A stretch of DNA of 64,000 bases from Octadecabacter sp. SW4 (GCF_008065155.1 NZ_CP042819.1:2486922-2550921); one strand, 5' to 3'; shown: positions 40,792 to 50,505, counted from the stretch's first letter. Notes: generated by a model not told the origin, from the sequence alone. Numbers and translations are program-made.

Positions 40792-40841
40792 CGTATGGAA
40801 TTGATATGGAAAGCGTATGGAAACCGTATGGCTCCCATACG
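40792..40841. promoter_or_regulatory. 11-bp iteron array in front of the MetE-like gene
   Basis: CGTATGG occurs at 40792, 40814 and 40825, with GATATGG at 40803, so four copies are spaced exactly 11 bases apart, one helical turn. An inverted copy CCATACG at 40835-40841 forms a 7-bp stem with the last repeat across CTC. The full unit reads CGTATGGAAAN. It is the only non-coding gap of note inside the cluster and lies 17 bases before the MetE-like ATG, so an operator or transcript element is likely. Confidence 0.5.
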
Positions 40842-40853
40842 CATGGGGCGGTG

Positions 40854-41837
40854 TTAACTTTGCCATGTCAGCCCGGCCGGATCGCCGGTGGCGACGACGC
40901 GATAAAGGCTCGCCTCGCCGGTCATCGAGGGCTCGGCTGCGTGAGGCAGGTTTTCGGGCACCGACATCGTGTCACCGGGGGCAAGGGTGGCGGCACCACT
41001 TTCATATTCATCCGACCCCGCCCACGTCACCCGCCAGTGCCCGCGCATGGGCATCAGCACGGACGGGTATTTGTGGCTGTGCTTTGCCGCGCTGGCGGAC
41101 CCGCGGGTGATGAAATCAATCTCGAATCCCGGCTTGTCGCGCAGCACGCCGTGTTCGCCCACGACCGTCACCGGTTTGCGGTCCGCCAGCGCCATCAGAT
41201 CCCAATACCGGGCCACATGGTTCGGCAGCACGTCGGCGGTGGTGGGTTCGGGGCGTTTTGCCAGTTCGACCTCTGACATCAAAGGCATGGGGTTCACGCC
41301 TTCGGGGAGTTTTTGCTGGCGCTTTGTGTCATAAAGCTTGCCGTTTTCGCCAAGGATAAGCCCGTGATCGGCCGCATCCTTTATCACCTGCGGCGCCCAC
41401 ATCACACCACCACCGGCGTCATCGCCACCCAGCACCGCCATGATCATCCCGTAATCGGTGCCGATGTTTTCAAAGCCGCGAAATATGCCGGTGGGGATGT
41501 TGAAAATATCGCCTTCCTCCAGCGTCACTTCGCCCGCATCACCATAGCGGCCCCAAAAGAACCGCCACCTGCCTTTCAGGACAAAGAACACTTCGGCGGT
41601 ATGATGATCGTGCAGCGAATTGCGACACTTGGGCGGCTGACCGGCCGCGCCGATGTTGAACCCGTGCGGGATCGCGATATGCACGTGTTGATCGGGGCTT
41701 TCGGACACACCGCCACCGATGATCGTAAAGTTTTCCTTTTGATCCGAACCGGGCGTGTGGGCATCAATAAAGGCTGTTTTGCAAGGTTGCAGGTCGCCAT
41801 AGCGAACGATGCGGGACTCCATGTCGGCGGGTGTCAT
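40854..41837 (-). CDS. Bicupin protein
   Basis: 327 residues from MTPADMESRIVRYGDL at 41837, with AGGACAAACACA before the ATG; the longer frame is antisense-like filler. Two cupin domains: the first with CRNSLHDHHTAEVFFVLKGRWRFFWG, read in parts, having the HxH...E metal pattern; the second with AAKHSHKYPSVLMPMRGHWRV. It resembles gentisate-dioxygenase-like or sugar-isomerase-like bicupins without being assignable. The start overlaps the repaired stop of the upstream SnoaL gene (ATGA). Probably a metal-dependent step in the pathway encoded by the cluster. Confidence 0.75.
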   Translation of the reverse strand: MTPADMESRIVRYGDLQPCKTAFIDAHTPGSDQKENFTIIGGGVSESPDQHVHIAIPHGFNIGAAGQPPKCRNSLHDHHTAEVFFVLKGRWRFFWGRYGDAGEVTLEEGDIFNIPTGIFRGFENIGTDYGMIMAVLGGDDAGGGVMWAPQVIKDAADHGLILGENGKLYDTKRQQKLPEGVNPMPLMSEVELAKRPEPTTADVLPNHVARYWDLMALADRKPVTVVGEHGVLRDKPGFEIDFITRGSASAAKHSHKYPSVLMPMRGHWRVTWAGSDEYESGAATLAPGDTMSVPENLPHAAEPSMTGEASLYRVVATGDPAGLTWQS

Positions 41838-42810
41838 TGTGTTTGTCCTGTATGAAGTAAAATTTGTTTCCAGATCGCGACCTCGTCGATCAGCGTGTAT
41901 TCGCGGCGCAGCCCCCGTTCGCCCCATTCGGCGTGGGTGATGCCCATGATATGCACCTCGGCACCGGTGGGGGTGCCAAAGAACCCCGCCCCGCATGTTT
42001 GCCCGTCAAGGACCAGCGCACGGCGGCGCGATTGGGAAGGCCCGGGTCATTGCGCCCGATCTGATGGTCGATCTTGAAGTCAGCCGTCGGAAAGGACGAC
42101 CGCAGGCGCATCCAGTCGGTTTCGACAAAATCCCAGCCCCAGCCGCCACGCGCGCCCCAATGTTCGGTTTTGACGGCGCGGTCATAATCGCTGCGGATCA
42201 CGGTGAAATCCTTGTCCATGATCCGTTGCAGGATCGTGGCAAGGGTCTTGCCCCATGCGTTATCATTGCCCCGCCCCGTATATGGCCCCTGCACGTCATG
42301 GCTGGGATGAAAGGGGCGCTGGCAGGTGTCGGGCCCGCCTTCCTGGGCGATCTGATACTGCGCATAGTCGCTTGGGCGCCAGCCCAGCTGACGGGCGATC
42401 CCGCCCACATCGCGGATCAGCCATTCATCGTCGATGACATCGTTCCGGGCAGCACAATCGGCGATCGCGTGGATCGTGAAACGTTTGCCCGTCGGCGCGC
42501 CGAACGCGCCGTGGCCTGTGTGCGTCCCCGTCGTGAGCAACCGGTGCGACGACAGGAACCCGTCGTCTTCGTTGCCCGACCAGATCACATCATCGGCCAG
42601 CAATTCACGGTCGGGAAATTCGGCCAATGTTGCCAGCGTTCCGTCGATCACACCTGCATTGCCGCGCACAAGGCCCGAAGGGAATCGCATGGGAATGTCC
42701 TGAGCGTAATAGTGGTGCAAGGTGGCCAGCCCGCGATCTTCCCAAATCTCTTTGGTGATCTTGACGATATAGTCGGGCAGGTCTTTGAATTTGTTGGAAA
42801 ACCCCTTCAT
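41834..42810 (-). pseudogene. Double-SnoaL 'ester cyclase' protein, frameshifted near its C-terminus
   Basis: As sequenced the ORF runs 42810 to 41890 (306 residues) and ends in an unrelated tail after GKHAGRG. The same DNA in the next frame gives FFGTPTGAEVHIMGITHAEW, then LRREYTLIDEVAIWKQILLHTG, and stops at 41834. That matches the C-terminus of the neighbouring paralogue (42807-43829) nearly residue for residue, and its TGA overlaps the cupin ATG. One base is missing near 41984-41992 between two runs of four C. Repaired, it is about 325 residues with two SnoaL/NTF2-like halves. Function unknown. Start MKGFSNKFKDLPDY overlaps the upstream stop as ATGA. Confidence 0.8.
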
Positions 42811-43829
42811 GGGTGGGCTCCTGTCTGAAGGTGAATCTGTTTCCAGATCGCGGTGTCGTCGATCAGGGTATATTCGCGCCGGATGGTCGGATCGCCCCAC
42901 GCCCCGTTGCCCGCAAAGGGGCCAAATTCGGCATGGCTGATCCCCATGATATAAACCTCGGCGCCCGTGGGCGTGCCAAACCGGCCCCAGCCTGCGTGCT
43001 TGCCATGCAGCGACCAGCGCACCGCAGCGCGGGGCGGCATCATCGGATCGTCGCGCCCGATCACATGTTCCACCTTGAAGGCGGCGTCAGGAAAGGCGGC
43101 GCGCAGGCCCACCCAGAATTTATCGGCGTCGCGCCAACCCAGGCCGTTTTGGCCGCCGGGGTAATGCAGATTTGCGGCGCGATCATAGGCGCGCGGGATC
43201 ACGTCCATTTCAGCCGCCATGATCGCGCGGATCGTATCGGCATAGCGGGTGCCCCATTCGTTATCGTTGCCCTGACGATCATAAGGGCCGACCACGTCAT
43301 TGGCGGGTGTCATGGGAGGCACGCAATTGTCCGGCCCGCCTTCGCGCGCGATCAGGTCACGGGCCCAGTCAACCACGTCAAACCCCATTTGCGACACTAT
43401 CGCCGCCTGATCGCGCACCAGCCATTCGTCGTAAACCGCCCCGTCACGGATCGCGCAATCGGCAAGGATACGGTAAGTCACCCGCTTGCCAGTCGGCGCG
43501 CCATACATCCCCGCGTGAGCATGGGTCGCAGTGCAAACCAGCCTGTGCGAGGACACATAAGCATCCGATGTCTTGGTCGCGCCTTGGGGGTCATCGCACC
43601 AGATCACGTCTTCGCCCAGCAATTCGCGGTCGGGAAATTCGGCCAGTGTCGCCATTGTCGCCGCGATGATATTGCTGTTGTCCACCACCACCGAGGCAGG
43701 CGAGCGCACGACCAACCCATCGGCATAAAGATCACGCAGCGCGCCGATGTGCCGCGCCTCCCAGATCTGCCTGGTAATGCCGATGATATAGTGGGGGACG
43801 TCCTGCCACCTGGGATCAAAGCCGCGCAT
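42807..43829 (-). CDS. Double-SnoaL 'ester cyclase' family protein
   Basis: 340 residues, about twice a normal SnoaL/NTF2-like domain. Each half carries the same landmarks: FPDRELLGEDVIW...GAPTGKRV...VYDEWLVRD in the first, FPDAAFKVEHVIG...GTPTGAEVY...DDTAIWKQI in the second, so it looks like an internal duplication. SnoaL-fold proteins are cyclases, isomerases or hydratases with small polar ligands. Paralogous to the next gene downstream (repaired 41834-42810). It starts three bases after the LacI-type stop. The substrate is unknown. Confidence 0.8.
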   Translation of the reverse strand: MRGFDPRWQDVPHYIIGITRQIWEARHIGALRDLYADGLVVRSPASVVVDNSNIIAATMATLAEFPDRELLGEDVIWCDDPQGATKTSDAYVSSHRLVCTATHAHAGMYGAPTGKRVTYRILADCAIRDGAVYDEWLVRDQAAIVSQMGFDVVDWARDLIAREGGPDNCVPPMTPANDVVGPYDRQGNDNEWGTRYADTIRAIMAAEMDVIPRAYDRAANLHYPGGQNGLGWRDADKFWVGLRAAFPDAAFKVEHVIGRDDPMMPPRAAVRWSLHGKHAGWGRFGTPTGAEVYIMGISHAEFGPFAGNGAWGDPTIRREYTLIDDTAIWKQIHLQTGAHP

Positions 43830-43832
43830 TTC

Positions 43833-44846
43833 CTATCCCGCCGCGCTTTGGGTCGAGCCGCGCAAAATCAGCTTTCCCTCGAGTTTGATCTTGTCCGCAG
43901 GCACGTTTGGGTCGGCGATCCGGATCAACAGGGCATCGACGGTTTGCGCCACCATACGGTTGATCGGCTGGCGGTAGCTGGTCAGATCATAGGCGGGCCA
44001 GGCGGCGATTGGCACGTCATCGAAACCGGCAATCGTGACGTCCTGCGGCACGCGCAAACCCAGCTTCAATCGCAGCGCATCAAGCACGGCAAAGGCCATG
44101 TGATCGTTGCACACAAAAGCCGCATCGGGGCGATCGCTGCCGGCAAACATCTCCAAAGCGGCAGCGCGGGCGGTGCCGTATTCAAATGCACCCACCTCGC
44201 GCGAATGCAGGGTCAGCCCAGCCTCGGCGAGCCCGTCCCGAAAACCCGCCTCGCGGTCGCGCTGGGTCGAGGCCCCCTCGAACCCGGCGATATAGCCGAT
44301 CCTGGTGTGACCGAGGGCTGCGAAATGCTGGGCAATCTCGAAACTGCCACGATAATTGTCGGTGGTCACGGAACACATGGTGTCATTGTCCTGCTCGCGG
44401 TTGAACAACACGACCGGAATACCATGGTCCTGACAACGCTCGGCCAGCTCTGATGACATGGAAACCGACGCCAAAACGATCCCATCGACCTGATAATCAA
44501 GGATTTCCTTCATCACGCCCTGCACATCGCCAACGGTGGGCGCGGCCATGAAAACCAGCACATGATAGCCCTGCGCCTGCAAGGCAACCGACAGGCGTTC
44601 AACCGCCAGCGGGTAGAACTGATTGTCCAGATAAGCGACGACAAGGCCGATAATCCGGCTTTTGCCGGTGATCATCGCGCGCGCCAGAACGTTGGGGCGA
44701 TAGCCCAGCGCCATTGCCGCGCGTTCGACCTTTTCGCGCGTGCTTTGGGACACGCTGGCACCGGGTGTAAACACGCGGCTGACAGCCGATTGGCTAACGC
44801 CCGCACGTGCGGCAACTTGTTGGGATGTCACGCGATCATTTGCCAT
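43833..44846 (-). CDS. LacI-family transcriptional regulator
   Basis: 337 residues from [26 protein letters not shown], a textbook LacI HTH (about 5-25), with the hinge KVERAAMALGYRPNVLARAM and a periplasmic-binding-protein-like sensor domain. The ATG at 44846 shares a base with the SDR stop; the much longer upstream frame is antisense to other genes' codons. It sits inside the catabolic cluster, so it likely responds to the imported carbohydrate-like compound and acts at the 51857-51872 site before the binding-protein gene. Confidence 0.9.
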   Translation of the reverse strand: MANDRVTSQQVAARAGVSQSAVSRVFTPGASVSQSTREKVERAAMALGYRPNVLARAMITGKSRIIGLVVAYLDNQFYPLAVERLSVALQAQGYHVLVFMAAPTVGDVQGVMKEILDYQVDGIVLASVSMSSELAERCQDHGIPVVLFNREQDNDTMCSVTTDNYRGSFEIAQHFAALGHTRIGYIAGFEGASTQRDREAGFRDGLAEAGLTLHSREVGAFEYGTARAAALEMFAGSDRPDAAFVCNDHMAFAVLDALRLKLGLRVPQDVTIAGFDDVPIAAWPAYDLTSYRQPINRMVAQTVDALLIRIADPNVPADKIKLEGKLILRGSTQSAAG

Positions 44847-45604
44847 CAGTCTGCTGTCCAACCTCCATCGATCAACATCGATGTGCCGGTCACCAGCGCC
44901 GACGCGGGCGAGGCTAGATAAAGCACCGCGCCCATGATGTCTTCGACCTCGCCAACGCGGCCCAGCTTGATCTTGTCGGCGATCCACGCTGCGCGCGCGG
45001 GGTTGTCGAATGTGGCGGCTGTCAGGGGCGTGCGAATGAAGGTCGGGCAAATCGTGTTGACCCTGATCTGGCGCGGCCCCCATTCGATCGCCATAGATTT
45101 TACCATACCTTCGAGCCCGTGTTTTGACGCACAATAGACCGCGCGATCAATCCCGCCCACATGGCCCATCTGGCTGCTGATATGGATGATACTGCCCCCG
45201 TTGTCCGGCATCCGCGCAGCCGCAAAGCTGGACAGGAAATAGGCGGCACGCAGGTTTAGATGCATCACGGCATCATAATCTTCGGGGGTGGTTTCAAGGG
45301 CGGGCGCGTGGCGCGCGGTGCCCGCCGAATTGACGGCAATATCAAGCGCGGGCTGCGCTTCAATCGCCGCCTTCAGCCCGGCCAGATCACCGATATCCAG
45401 CGCTAGCGCCTCGGCGGACCAGCCTTCGGTCGTCATTGCATCAACGCTGTCTTGCAGTTTGTCGGCACCGCGCGCAACGCACACCACATGCGCCCCCGCC
45501 TCGGCCAGGGCCACAGCACAGGCCTGCCCGATCCCGGACGAAGCCCCCGTGACCAGCGCACGCTTGCCATCAAGACGCATGGATGGGGTGCGCGGGAGGG
45601 TCAC
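44846..45604 (-). CDS. Short-chain dehydrogenase/reductase
   Basis: 252 residues from a GTG at 45604 that overlaps the HisD-like stop (GTGA); ATG at 45580 ([12 protein letters not shown]) is the alternative. [12 protein letters not shown], the Ser in IIHISSQMG and YCASK are all present, and the C-terminus has LIDGGWTAD, typical of sugar-alcohol or gluconate-type SDRs. Two consecutive oxidoreductases (this and the HisD-like enzyme) suggest stepwise oxidation of a polyol-like substrate. Transcribed in the long co-oriented cluster. Confidence 0.87.
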   Translation of the reverse strand: MTLPRTPSMRLDGKRALVTGASSGIGQACAVALAEAGAHVVCVARGADKLQDSVDAMTTEGWSAEALALDIGDLAGLKAAIEAQPALDIAVNSAGTARHAPALETTPEDYDAVMHLNLRAAYFLSSFAAARMPDNGGSIIHISSQMGHVGGIDRAVYCASKHGLEGMVKSMAIEWGPRQIRVNTICPTFIRTPLTAATFDNPARAAWIADKIKLGRVGEVEDIMGAVLYLASPASALVTGTSMLIDGGWTAD

Positions 45605-46932
45605 TCGGCCGCCTCGCGGTAAGGCGCGCCTTCGCCATAGGGCACGTTGATCCCGCCGTAGCGCCGCACGCGGATGTTGCATTGTTCGGCGTGGCCGACG
45701 AAGCCTTCCAGCATGCACAGGCGCGAGCCGTATTCGCCGACTATTGTGGCGGCCTCATCCGTGCTGATGCGTTGATAGCTGTGTGTTTTCAGGTACTTGC
45801 CGACCCAAAGCCCGCCCGTATACCGCCCCGCCTTTTTCGTGGGCAGGGTGTGGTTGGTGCCGATCACCTTGTCGCCATTGGCCACATTTGTGCGCGCACC
45901 AAGGAACAACGCACCGTAGCATGTCATGTGTTCAAGGAACCAGTCGTCGCGGTCTGTCATGACCTGCACGTGCTCGGACGCGATATCATCGGCGACGGCC
46001 AGCATTTCGTCATAGGTGTCACAGACAATCACTTCGCCGTAGTCTTCCCATGATGTGCGGGCGGTGTCGGCGGTGGGCAGGATTTTGAGAATGCGATCAA
46101 TCTCGGCCATTGTCGCCTTGGCCAGTTTGCGCGAATTGGTCAGCAAGACGCAGGGGCTGTTATAGCCATGTTCGGCCTGCCCCAGCAGATCAGTCGCGCA
46201 GAGTTCGGCATCCGCAGCCGTTTCATCGGCAATCACCATCGTTTCGGTGGGACCGGCAAACAGATCAATGCCGACGCGGCCAAACAACTGGCGCTTGGCT
46301 TCGGCCACGAAGGCATTGCCGGGGCCAACCAGCATATGCACCGGATCAATCGTTTCGGTGCCGATCGCCATCGCACCGATCCCCTGAATGCCACCCAGGA
46401 CATAGATTTCATGCGCGCCGCCAAGATGCATCGCGGCGATCACGGCCGGGTTTGGTTCGCCATTGAAGGGCGGGGTCGCGGCGATGATGCGCGGCACCCC
46501 CGCGACCGAAGCCGTGGCGACCGACATATGCGCCGACGCGACCATCGGGAATTTGCCGCCGGGCACATAGCAGCCGACAGATTGCACGGGGATGTTCTTG
46601 TGGCCAAGGAACACGCCGGGCATGGTTTCAACTTCGATATCATGCATGGAGTCCCGCTGGGCCCGGGCGAATTTGCGCACCTGTTCCTGCGCGAATTTGA
46701 TATCGGCCATTTCGCGGTCCGATACCTTGGCGATGATGCGCTGGATGTCGCCGTCAGACAGGCGGTAGCTGGGCGGGCTGTAATTGTCGAACTTTTCCGC
46801 CATTTCACGTAGGGCTGCATCACCACGCGCTTCGATATCGGCCAGGGCCGCTTCGACGGTGGCGCGCACGGCGCTGTCATCGGCGGCGCGCTCGGCTTCG
46901 GGTTTACCCTGTTTGAGATAGGTCACTGTCAT
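45601..46932 (-). CDS. Histidinol-dehydrogenase-family enzyme, HpsN-like
   Basis: 443 residues. The residues that bind zinc and catalyse in HisD are conserved: Gln252 and His255 in [10 protein letters not shown], Glu320-His321 in SEHVQVM, Asp354 in [10 protein letters not shown] and His414 in FVGHAEQ. The family performs a four-electron alcohol-to-acid oxidation with NAD. No other histidine gene is near, and the neighbours are an importer and SDR, so this is a catabolic paralogue. HpsN (sulfopropanediol 3-dehydrogenase) is the known example in Roseobacters. The CUT1 importer and SnoaL genes differ from the hps cluster, so the substrate may differ too. ATGA overlap with the gene before. Confidence 0.85.
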   Translation of the reverse strand: MTVTYLKQGKPEAERAADDSAVRATVEAALADIEARGDAALREMAEKFDNYSPPSYRLSDGDIQRIIAKVSDREMADIKFAQEQVRKFARAQRDSMHDIEVETMPGVFLGHKNIPVQSVGCYVPGGKFPMVASAHMSVATASVAGVPRIIAATPPFNGEPNPAVIAAMHLGGAHEIYVLGGIQGIGAMAIGTETIDPVHMLVGPGNAFVAEAKRQLFGRVGIDLFAGPTETMVIADETAADAELCATDLLGQAEHGYNSPCVLLTNSRKLAKATMAEIDRILKILPTADTARTSWEDYGEVIVCDTYDEMLAVADDIASEHVQVMTDRDDWFLEHMTCYGALFLGARTNVANGDKVIGTNHTLPTKKAGRYTGGLWVGKYLKTHSYQRISTDEAATIVGEYGSRLCMLEGFVGHAEQCNIRVRRYGGINVPYGEGAPYREAAE

Positions 46933-47423
46933 ACCGGTTTCCTTGGGTGCGAGGGTGTTTTGGAGCCATCGTCAAAATGTTCCCAGCCGTGGCCATCAAA
47001 CACATCGCGGCCCAACTGCGCCAGAACATAGGCGAAGTCGACCGAGACCCAGTTGTCCTTGATCCGGCCATCCTCGATTTTCCAAAAGTCCATGTAGGGG
47101 ATTTTCACGCGTTTCCCCGTGGGTTCGATACCCATGAAAACGCCCGAGTGCGTGCCTTCGATATGGCCGAAACAGGACGCCCACTCGCCTTCGCAGATAA
47201 AGCGGTCGGTTTTATAATCGCGCTCGGTAAAGGCGGCGCGCAGGGGCAATTGCCAGTTGTTACGAAACGCCTGCAAGCCCGGTTTCGTGCCGCAGCCCTG
47301 ATTGCCGATCCAGCGAAAATCCTCGTGGAAATGTGCTGCCATATCGTTGGAATTGTCGGCCAGCGCCGCTTCCATCCGCAAGATGACCTGACGGGTTGCC
47401 TCGGCTTGTTCGGTTGGGGTCAT
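46929..47423 (-). CDS. SnoaL/NTF2-like polyketide-cyclase-type protein
   Basis: 164 residues from [18 protein letters not shown] at 47423, which overlaps the ABC ATPase stop as ATGA. A single SnoaL-like domain: [33 protein letters not shown] and the closing [15 protein letters not shown] are typical. It is the third SnoaL-fold protein in the cluster and a shorter relative of the two double-domain ones. Could be an isomerase, cyclase or dehydratase for a pathway intermediate. Confidence 0.82.
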   Translation of the reverse strand: MTPTEQAEATRQVILRMEAALADNSNDMAAHFHEDFRWIGNQGCGTKPGLQAFRNNWQLPLRAAFTERDYKTDRFICEGEWASCFGHIEGTHSGVFMGIEPTGKRVKIPYMDFWKIEDGRIKDNWVSVDFAYVLAQLGRDVFDGHGWEHFDDGSKTPSHPRKPV

Positions 47424-48475
47424 GGCAGGGCGATCCTTTCTCCGCTGGCAGTGTCGAACAGGTGGCAGATGTCGGCGGGGATGCGGGCGCTCACGACCTC
47501 GCCAATCTCGGCGCGATAATCCTTGTGGGTCTTGACCGACACCAAGGCACCGCCAAGTCGCCATGTGATCATCGACGCCTCGCCCAGCAATTCGATGGAA
47601 TACATCGGCGCGGCGATCTGGCCGCCACTTGCGACGATTTCCGCATCCTCGGCGCGGAACCCAAGGGTGATGTTGCCAGACGGCCCGCCGGGCAGGCCCG
47701 TCACCTCGATGCCGTCGCCTTTGAACACGCCGCCCTCCAGCTTGCCTTCGACAAGGTTCATCGCGGGCGAGCCGATAAAGCTGGCCACGAACGTATTGGC
47801 GGGCATGTCATAGATATCGGTCGGTGTGCCAACCTGCTGGATTTTACCTGCGTTCATCACCACCACACGGTCAGCGAGGGTCATGGCCTCGATCTGGTCG
47901 TGGGTCACGTAAACGGTGGTGGTTTTCAGTTTCGATTGCAGGTTCTTGATTTGCGCGCGGGTGCTGACGCGCAGTTTCGCATCCAGGTTCGACAGCGGTT
48001 CATCCATCAAGAACACCGTGGGCTTGCGCACGATGGCACGGCCCAGCGCCACGCGCTGGCGTTGCCCGCCCGACAGATCGGCGGGGCGGCGATCCATGAA
48101 ATCCTCAAGCTCGACCATCTGCACGGCCTTCATCACCATCTCGTGGTGTTGCGCCTTGGGCACCTTGCGCACGCGCAGCGGAAAGCGGATGTTTTCGTAA
48201 ACCGTGAGGTTCGGGTAAAGCCCGTAGGACTGGAACACCATCGAAATATCGCGATCCTTGGGTTCAAGGTCGTTGACCATCCGGTCGCCCAGCCAGATCT
48301 CGCCCTCGGTGATGTCTTCAAGGCCGGCGATCATCCGCATCGTCGTGGATTTGCCGCAGCCTGACGGCCCCAGCAATACCAGAAATTCCTGATCCGCAAT
48401 ATCGAGATCAAAGTTGTCGACACCAACAAACGCGCCCCAGCGCTTGTTGACATTCTTGAGTTGCAGTCTGGCCAT
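47420..48475 (-). CDS. CUT1 sugar-type ABC transporter ATPase (UgpC/MalK)
   Basis: 351 residues. Walker A GPSGCGKST, Q-loop VFQSYGLYPNLTVYENI, signature LSGGQRQRVALGRAIVRKP, Walker B FLMDEPLSNLD and H-loop YVTHDQIEAM are present, followed by the C-terminal TOBE/OB regulatory domain of the MalK subgroup. The gene order (SBP, MalF, MalG, MalK) is complete here, so this ATPase is dedicated to the cluster's importer. 11 bases after the permease gene. Confidence 0.92.
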   Translation of the reverse strand: MARLQLKNVNKRWGAFVGVDNFDLDIADQEFLVLLGPSGCGKSTTMRMIAGLEDITEGEIWLGDRMVNDLEPKDRDISMVFQSYGLYPNLTVYENIRFPLRVRKVPKAQHHEMVMKAVQMVELEDFMDRRPADLSGGQRQRVALGRAIVRKPTVFLMDEPLSNLDAKLRVSTRAQIKNLQSKLKTTTVYVTHDQIEAMTLADRVVVMNAGKIQQVGTPTDIYDMPANTFVASFIGSPAMNLVEGKLEGGVFKGDGIEVTGLPGGPSGNITLGFRAEDAEIVASGGQIAAPMYSIELLGEASMITWRLGGALVSVKTHKDYRAEIGEVVSARIPADICHLFDTASGERIALP

Positions 48476-48486
48476 TGGTCAGCCCC

Positions 48487-49368
48487 CTATCCCTTGACGG
48501 CGCCAGCGGTCAGACCGCTCACGATTTGGCGTTGGAAAAACAAAATCAGCACGAACAGCGGCACGATCGCCGACACAACGGCGGCAACCGCATACATCAC
48601 CTTGCCCTCTTCCTGGGTGGACCCAAGGAAGCTGCTGATGCGTGGAATCATCGTCGCGTTTTCCTGCGTCAGAAGCATGGATGTGACGGCAAAGTCATTA
48701 TAGGCAAGCAGGAAACTGAACAGTCCCGTTGTCACCACGCCCGGCCACATGACCGGAATGATCGCAAGGCGGAACGCCTGAAACCGGGTGCAGCCATCGA
48801 CCATCGCGGCCTCGTCCAGATCCTTGGGGATGCTTAGGAAAAAGCTGTGCAGCATCCACAGGGTGAACGGCTGGTTGATTGCCACCAGCACGACGATCGT
48901 CGTCGGCAGATACCCCCAGATGTTCAACTGAAAGAAGGGCAGCAAATAGCCCGACACCAGCGTCACATGGGGCATCGCCCGAAACACGAGCGCGACCATC
49001 AACAGCCAGAAGGTATATTTGAAACCGGACCGTGCCAGTGCGTAACCGCCCAGCGTTCCCAGAGTCAGCGATATGATCACCACTGAAACCGTGACGATGG
49101 CCGTGTTCACCACGGCGCGCCAGAATTCCTGTTCAATCCATGCGCCCTCGTAGCCACCCAGCGTGAACGCCCCGCCGGTCTGGCGTTGGGTCACAGGCCC
49201 GATGATCGCATTCATCCAGTCGGCGCGGGAAAAGAAATCCCCCTCGACCTTGAATGATCCCCACATGGTCCACAGGAACGGAAAGGCCGCGATGAAAAGC
49301 CAGAACAGCACGAACCCGGTCGAAAGCGCGACAAGCGGGAGTGGCCGTTTATGAAGTTTGTCCGACAT
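48487..49368 (-). CDS. CUT1 ABC transporter permease (MalG type)
   Basis: 293 residues from MSDKLHKRPLPLVALSTGF at 49368, preceded by GGGAGGCAAGACC. Six membrane helices; the EAA loop reads DLDEAAMVDGCTRFQAFRLAIIPVMWPG, in parts, about 190-215. A soluble stretch after the first helix (about 45-90) is longer than in minimal MalG proteins. It pairs with the MalF-type permease 16 bases upstream. Confidence 0.9.
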   Translation of the reverse strand: MSDKLHKRPLPLVALSTGFVLFWLFIAAFPFLWTMWGSFKVEGDFFSRADWMNAIIGPVTQRQTGGAFTLGGYEGAWIEQEFWRAVVNTAIVTVSVVIISLTLGTLGGYALARSGFKYTFWLLMVALVFRAMPHVTLVSGYLLPFFQLNIWGYLPTTIVVLVAINQPFTLWMLHSFFLSIPKDLDEAAMVDGCTRFQAFRLAIIPVMWPGVVTTGLFSFLLAYNDFAVTSMLLTQENATMIPRISSFLGSTQEEGKVMYAVAAVVSAIVPLFVLILFFQRQIVSGLTAGAVKG

Positions 49369-49384
49369 GGTCTTGCCTCCCCCC

Positions 49385-50413
49385 TCAGGACTTGCGGTTG
49401 AATTCGCGCCAGTTGCGGCGCAGCACCGGCAACAGCAGGATGACGACGCCGACAATCGTCAGCATGGATGTCGCCGCCGCCGAACCAAACAGTGGCGATT
49501 CAGCCGCCCGCAGATCGTTGTAGATCAGGTAGCTGAGCGAGGTCGCGCTCGCGGCGGCGGAAAAGCCGATGATCGGCTCGAAGACGCGGAAGTTGTCCAT
49601 CAACTGCATCAGCGCAATGAACGTCACCAGCGGCATCAGATAGGGGATGATCACAAAACGGACACGTTCCCAGCGGCTCGCCCCATCGACCATCGCCGAT
49701 TCTAGGGTGTCTTGCGGCACGGTCTGCAAGCCTGCGTAAAACACGACGAATGCAAAGGGCGCCGAATGCCAGACCCCGTAAACGAACAACGTGATCCAGG
49801 TCAGCGTCGGCGACGCCTTGAGTGACAGCGACGGGTCGGCAAACAGATATTGCAAGAAGGCCCCGATAATCCCGCGACTGTCGATCATCCAGAACAACAC
49901 CAGCGATCCTACCAGCGGTGTCACGATCATCGGCAGCAGCGAGAAAAAGATCACCGGCCCCTTCAGCATCGCCGGGATCGAGTTGACGACCACGGCGATG
50001 ATGAAGCCTAGGATGATCACCAGCGGCGTGACGATGAACGTATAGGCCAGCGTAAAGGCCAGCGCCTTGTAGAATGGCAAATTCATGATCCGTGATCGGA
50101 TTTCGCCAAAGTTTTCACTGGTGGCGACGATCTCGGTGACTTCGTCAACGGCAAGGTGCGTCGCGTTCGTGTAGGTGCCCAAACCGTTGTAACGCCCCTG
50201 CGGCCGGGCTTCGCGCAGTTCGGCCATTGCCGCCACGTCGACGCTTAGTTCGGTGGTGCAGCCAAACGGGCCACAGGTCTCGCCCTCGATCATGATCTGT
50301 TCGTGCGAGATAAAGAGTGACTGATACCCGACCGAGAAAATCGGGATGGCGATGAACAGGATCATGGCAAAGAGAGAGGGCCAGATGAAAGCCAGAAACG
50401 TCTTGTGTGGCAT
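49385..50413 (-). CDS. CUT1 ABC transporter permease (MalF type)
   Basis: 342 residues. First helix FIWPSLFAMILFIAIPIFSVGY (split, about 8-29), then a periplasmic loop of about 80 residues containing two cysteines (CGPFGC), then five helices. The EAA motif is TLESAMVDGASRWERVRFVIIPYLMPL in parts. The Cys pair in the first periplasmic loop is unusual and could form a disulfide in contact with the binding protein. Confidence 0.9.
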   Translation of the reverse strand: MPHKTFLAFIWPSLFAMILFIAIPIFSVGYQSLFISHEQIMIEGETCGPFGCTTELSVDVAAMAELREARPQGRYNGLGTYTNATHLAVDEVTEIVATSENFGEIRSRIMNLPFYKALAFTLAYTFIVTPLVIILGFIIAVVVNSIPAMLKGPVIFFSLLPMIVTPLVGSLVLFWMIDSRGIIGAFLQYLFADPSLSLKASPTLTWITLFVYGVWHSAPFAFVVFYAGLQTVPQDTLESAMVDGASRWERVRFVIIPYLMPLVTFIALMQLMDNFRVFEPIIGFSAAASATSLSYLIYNDLRAAESPLFGSAAATSMLTIVGVVILLLPVLRRNWREFNRKS

Positions 50414-50505
50414 GACTATCCTCCTGCCTTGCCCATGCAGTGTGGCAAAGCCGCTATCGCATTAACTGGGGGGACGCGGGGGGCCGGTGGCCCCCCGCAA
50501 ATCGC

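Noticed and set aside
40792..40841. Iteron array as a plasmid-type replication origin
   Set aside because: Only four short copies inside a chromosomal operon, with no replication initiator gene or AT-rich unwinding region.
42813..44453. 546-residue plus-strand ORF
   Set aside because: It lies antisense to the SnoaL and LacI-type genes, which have clear family motifs.
45601..46932. True histidinol dehydrogenase (HisD) for histidine synthesis
   Set aside because: No his genes nearby; it sits in an importer/SDR cluster, so a catabolic paralogue of the HpsN type fits better.
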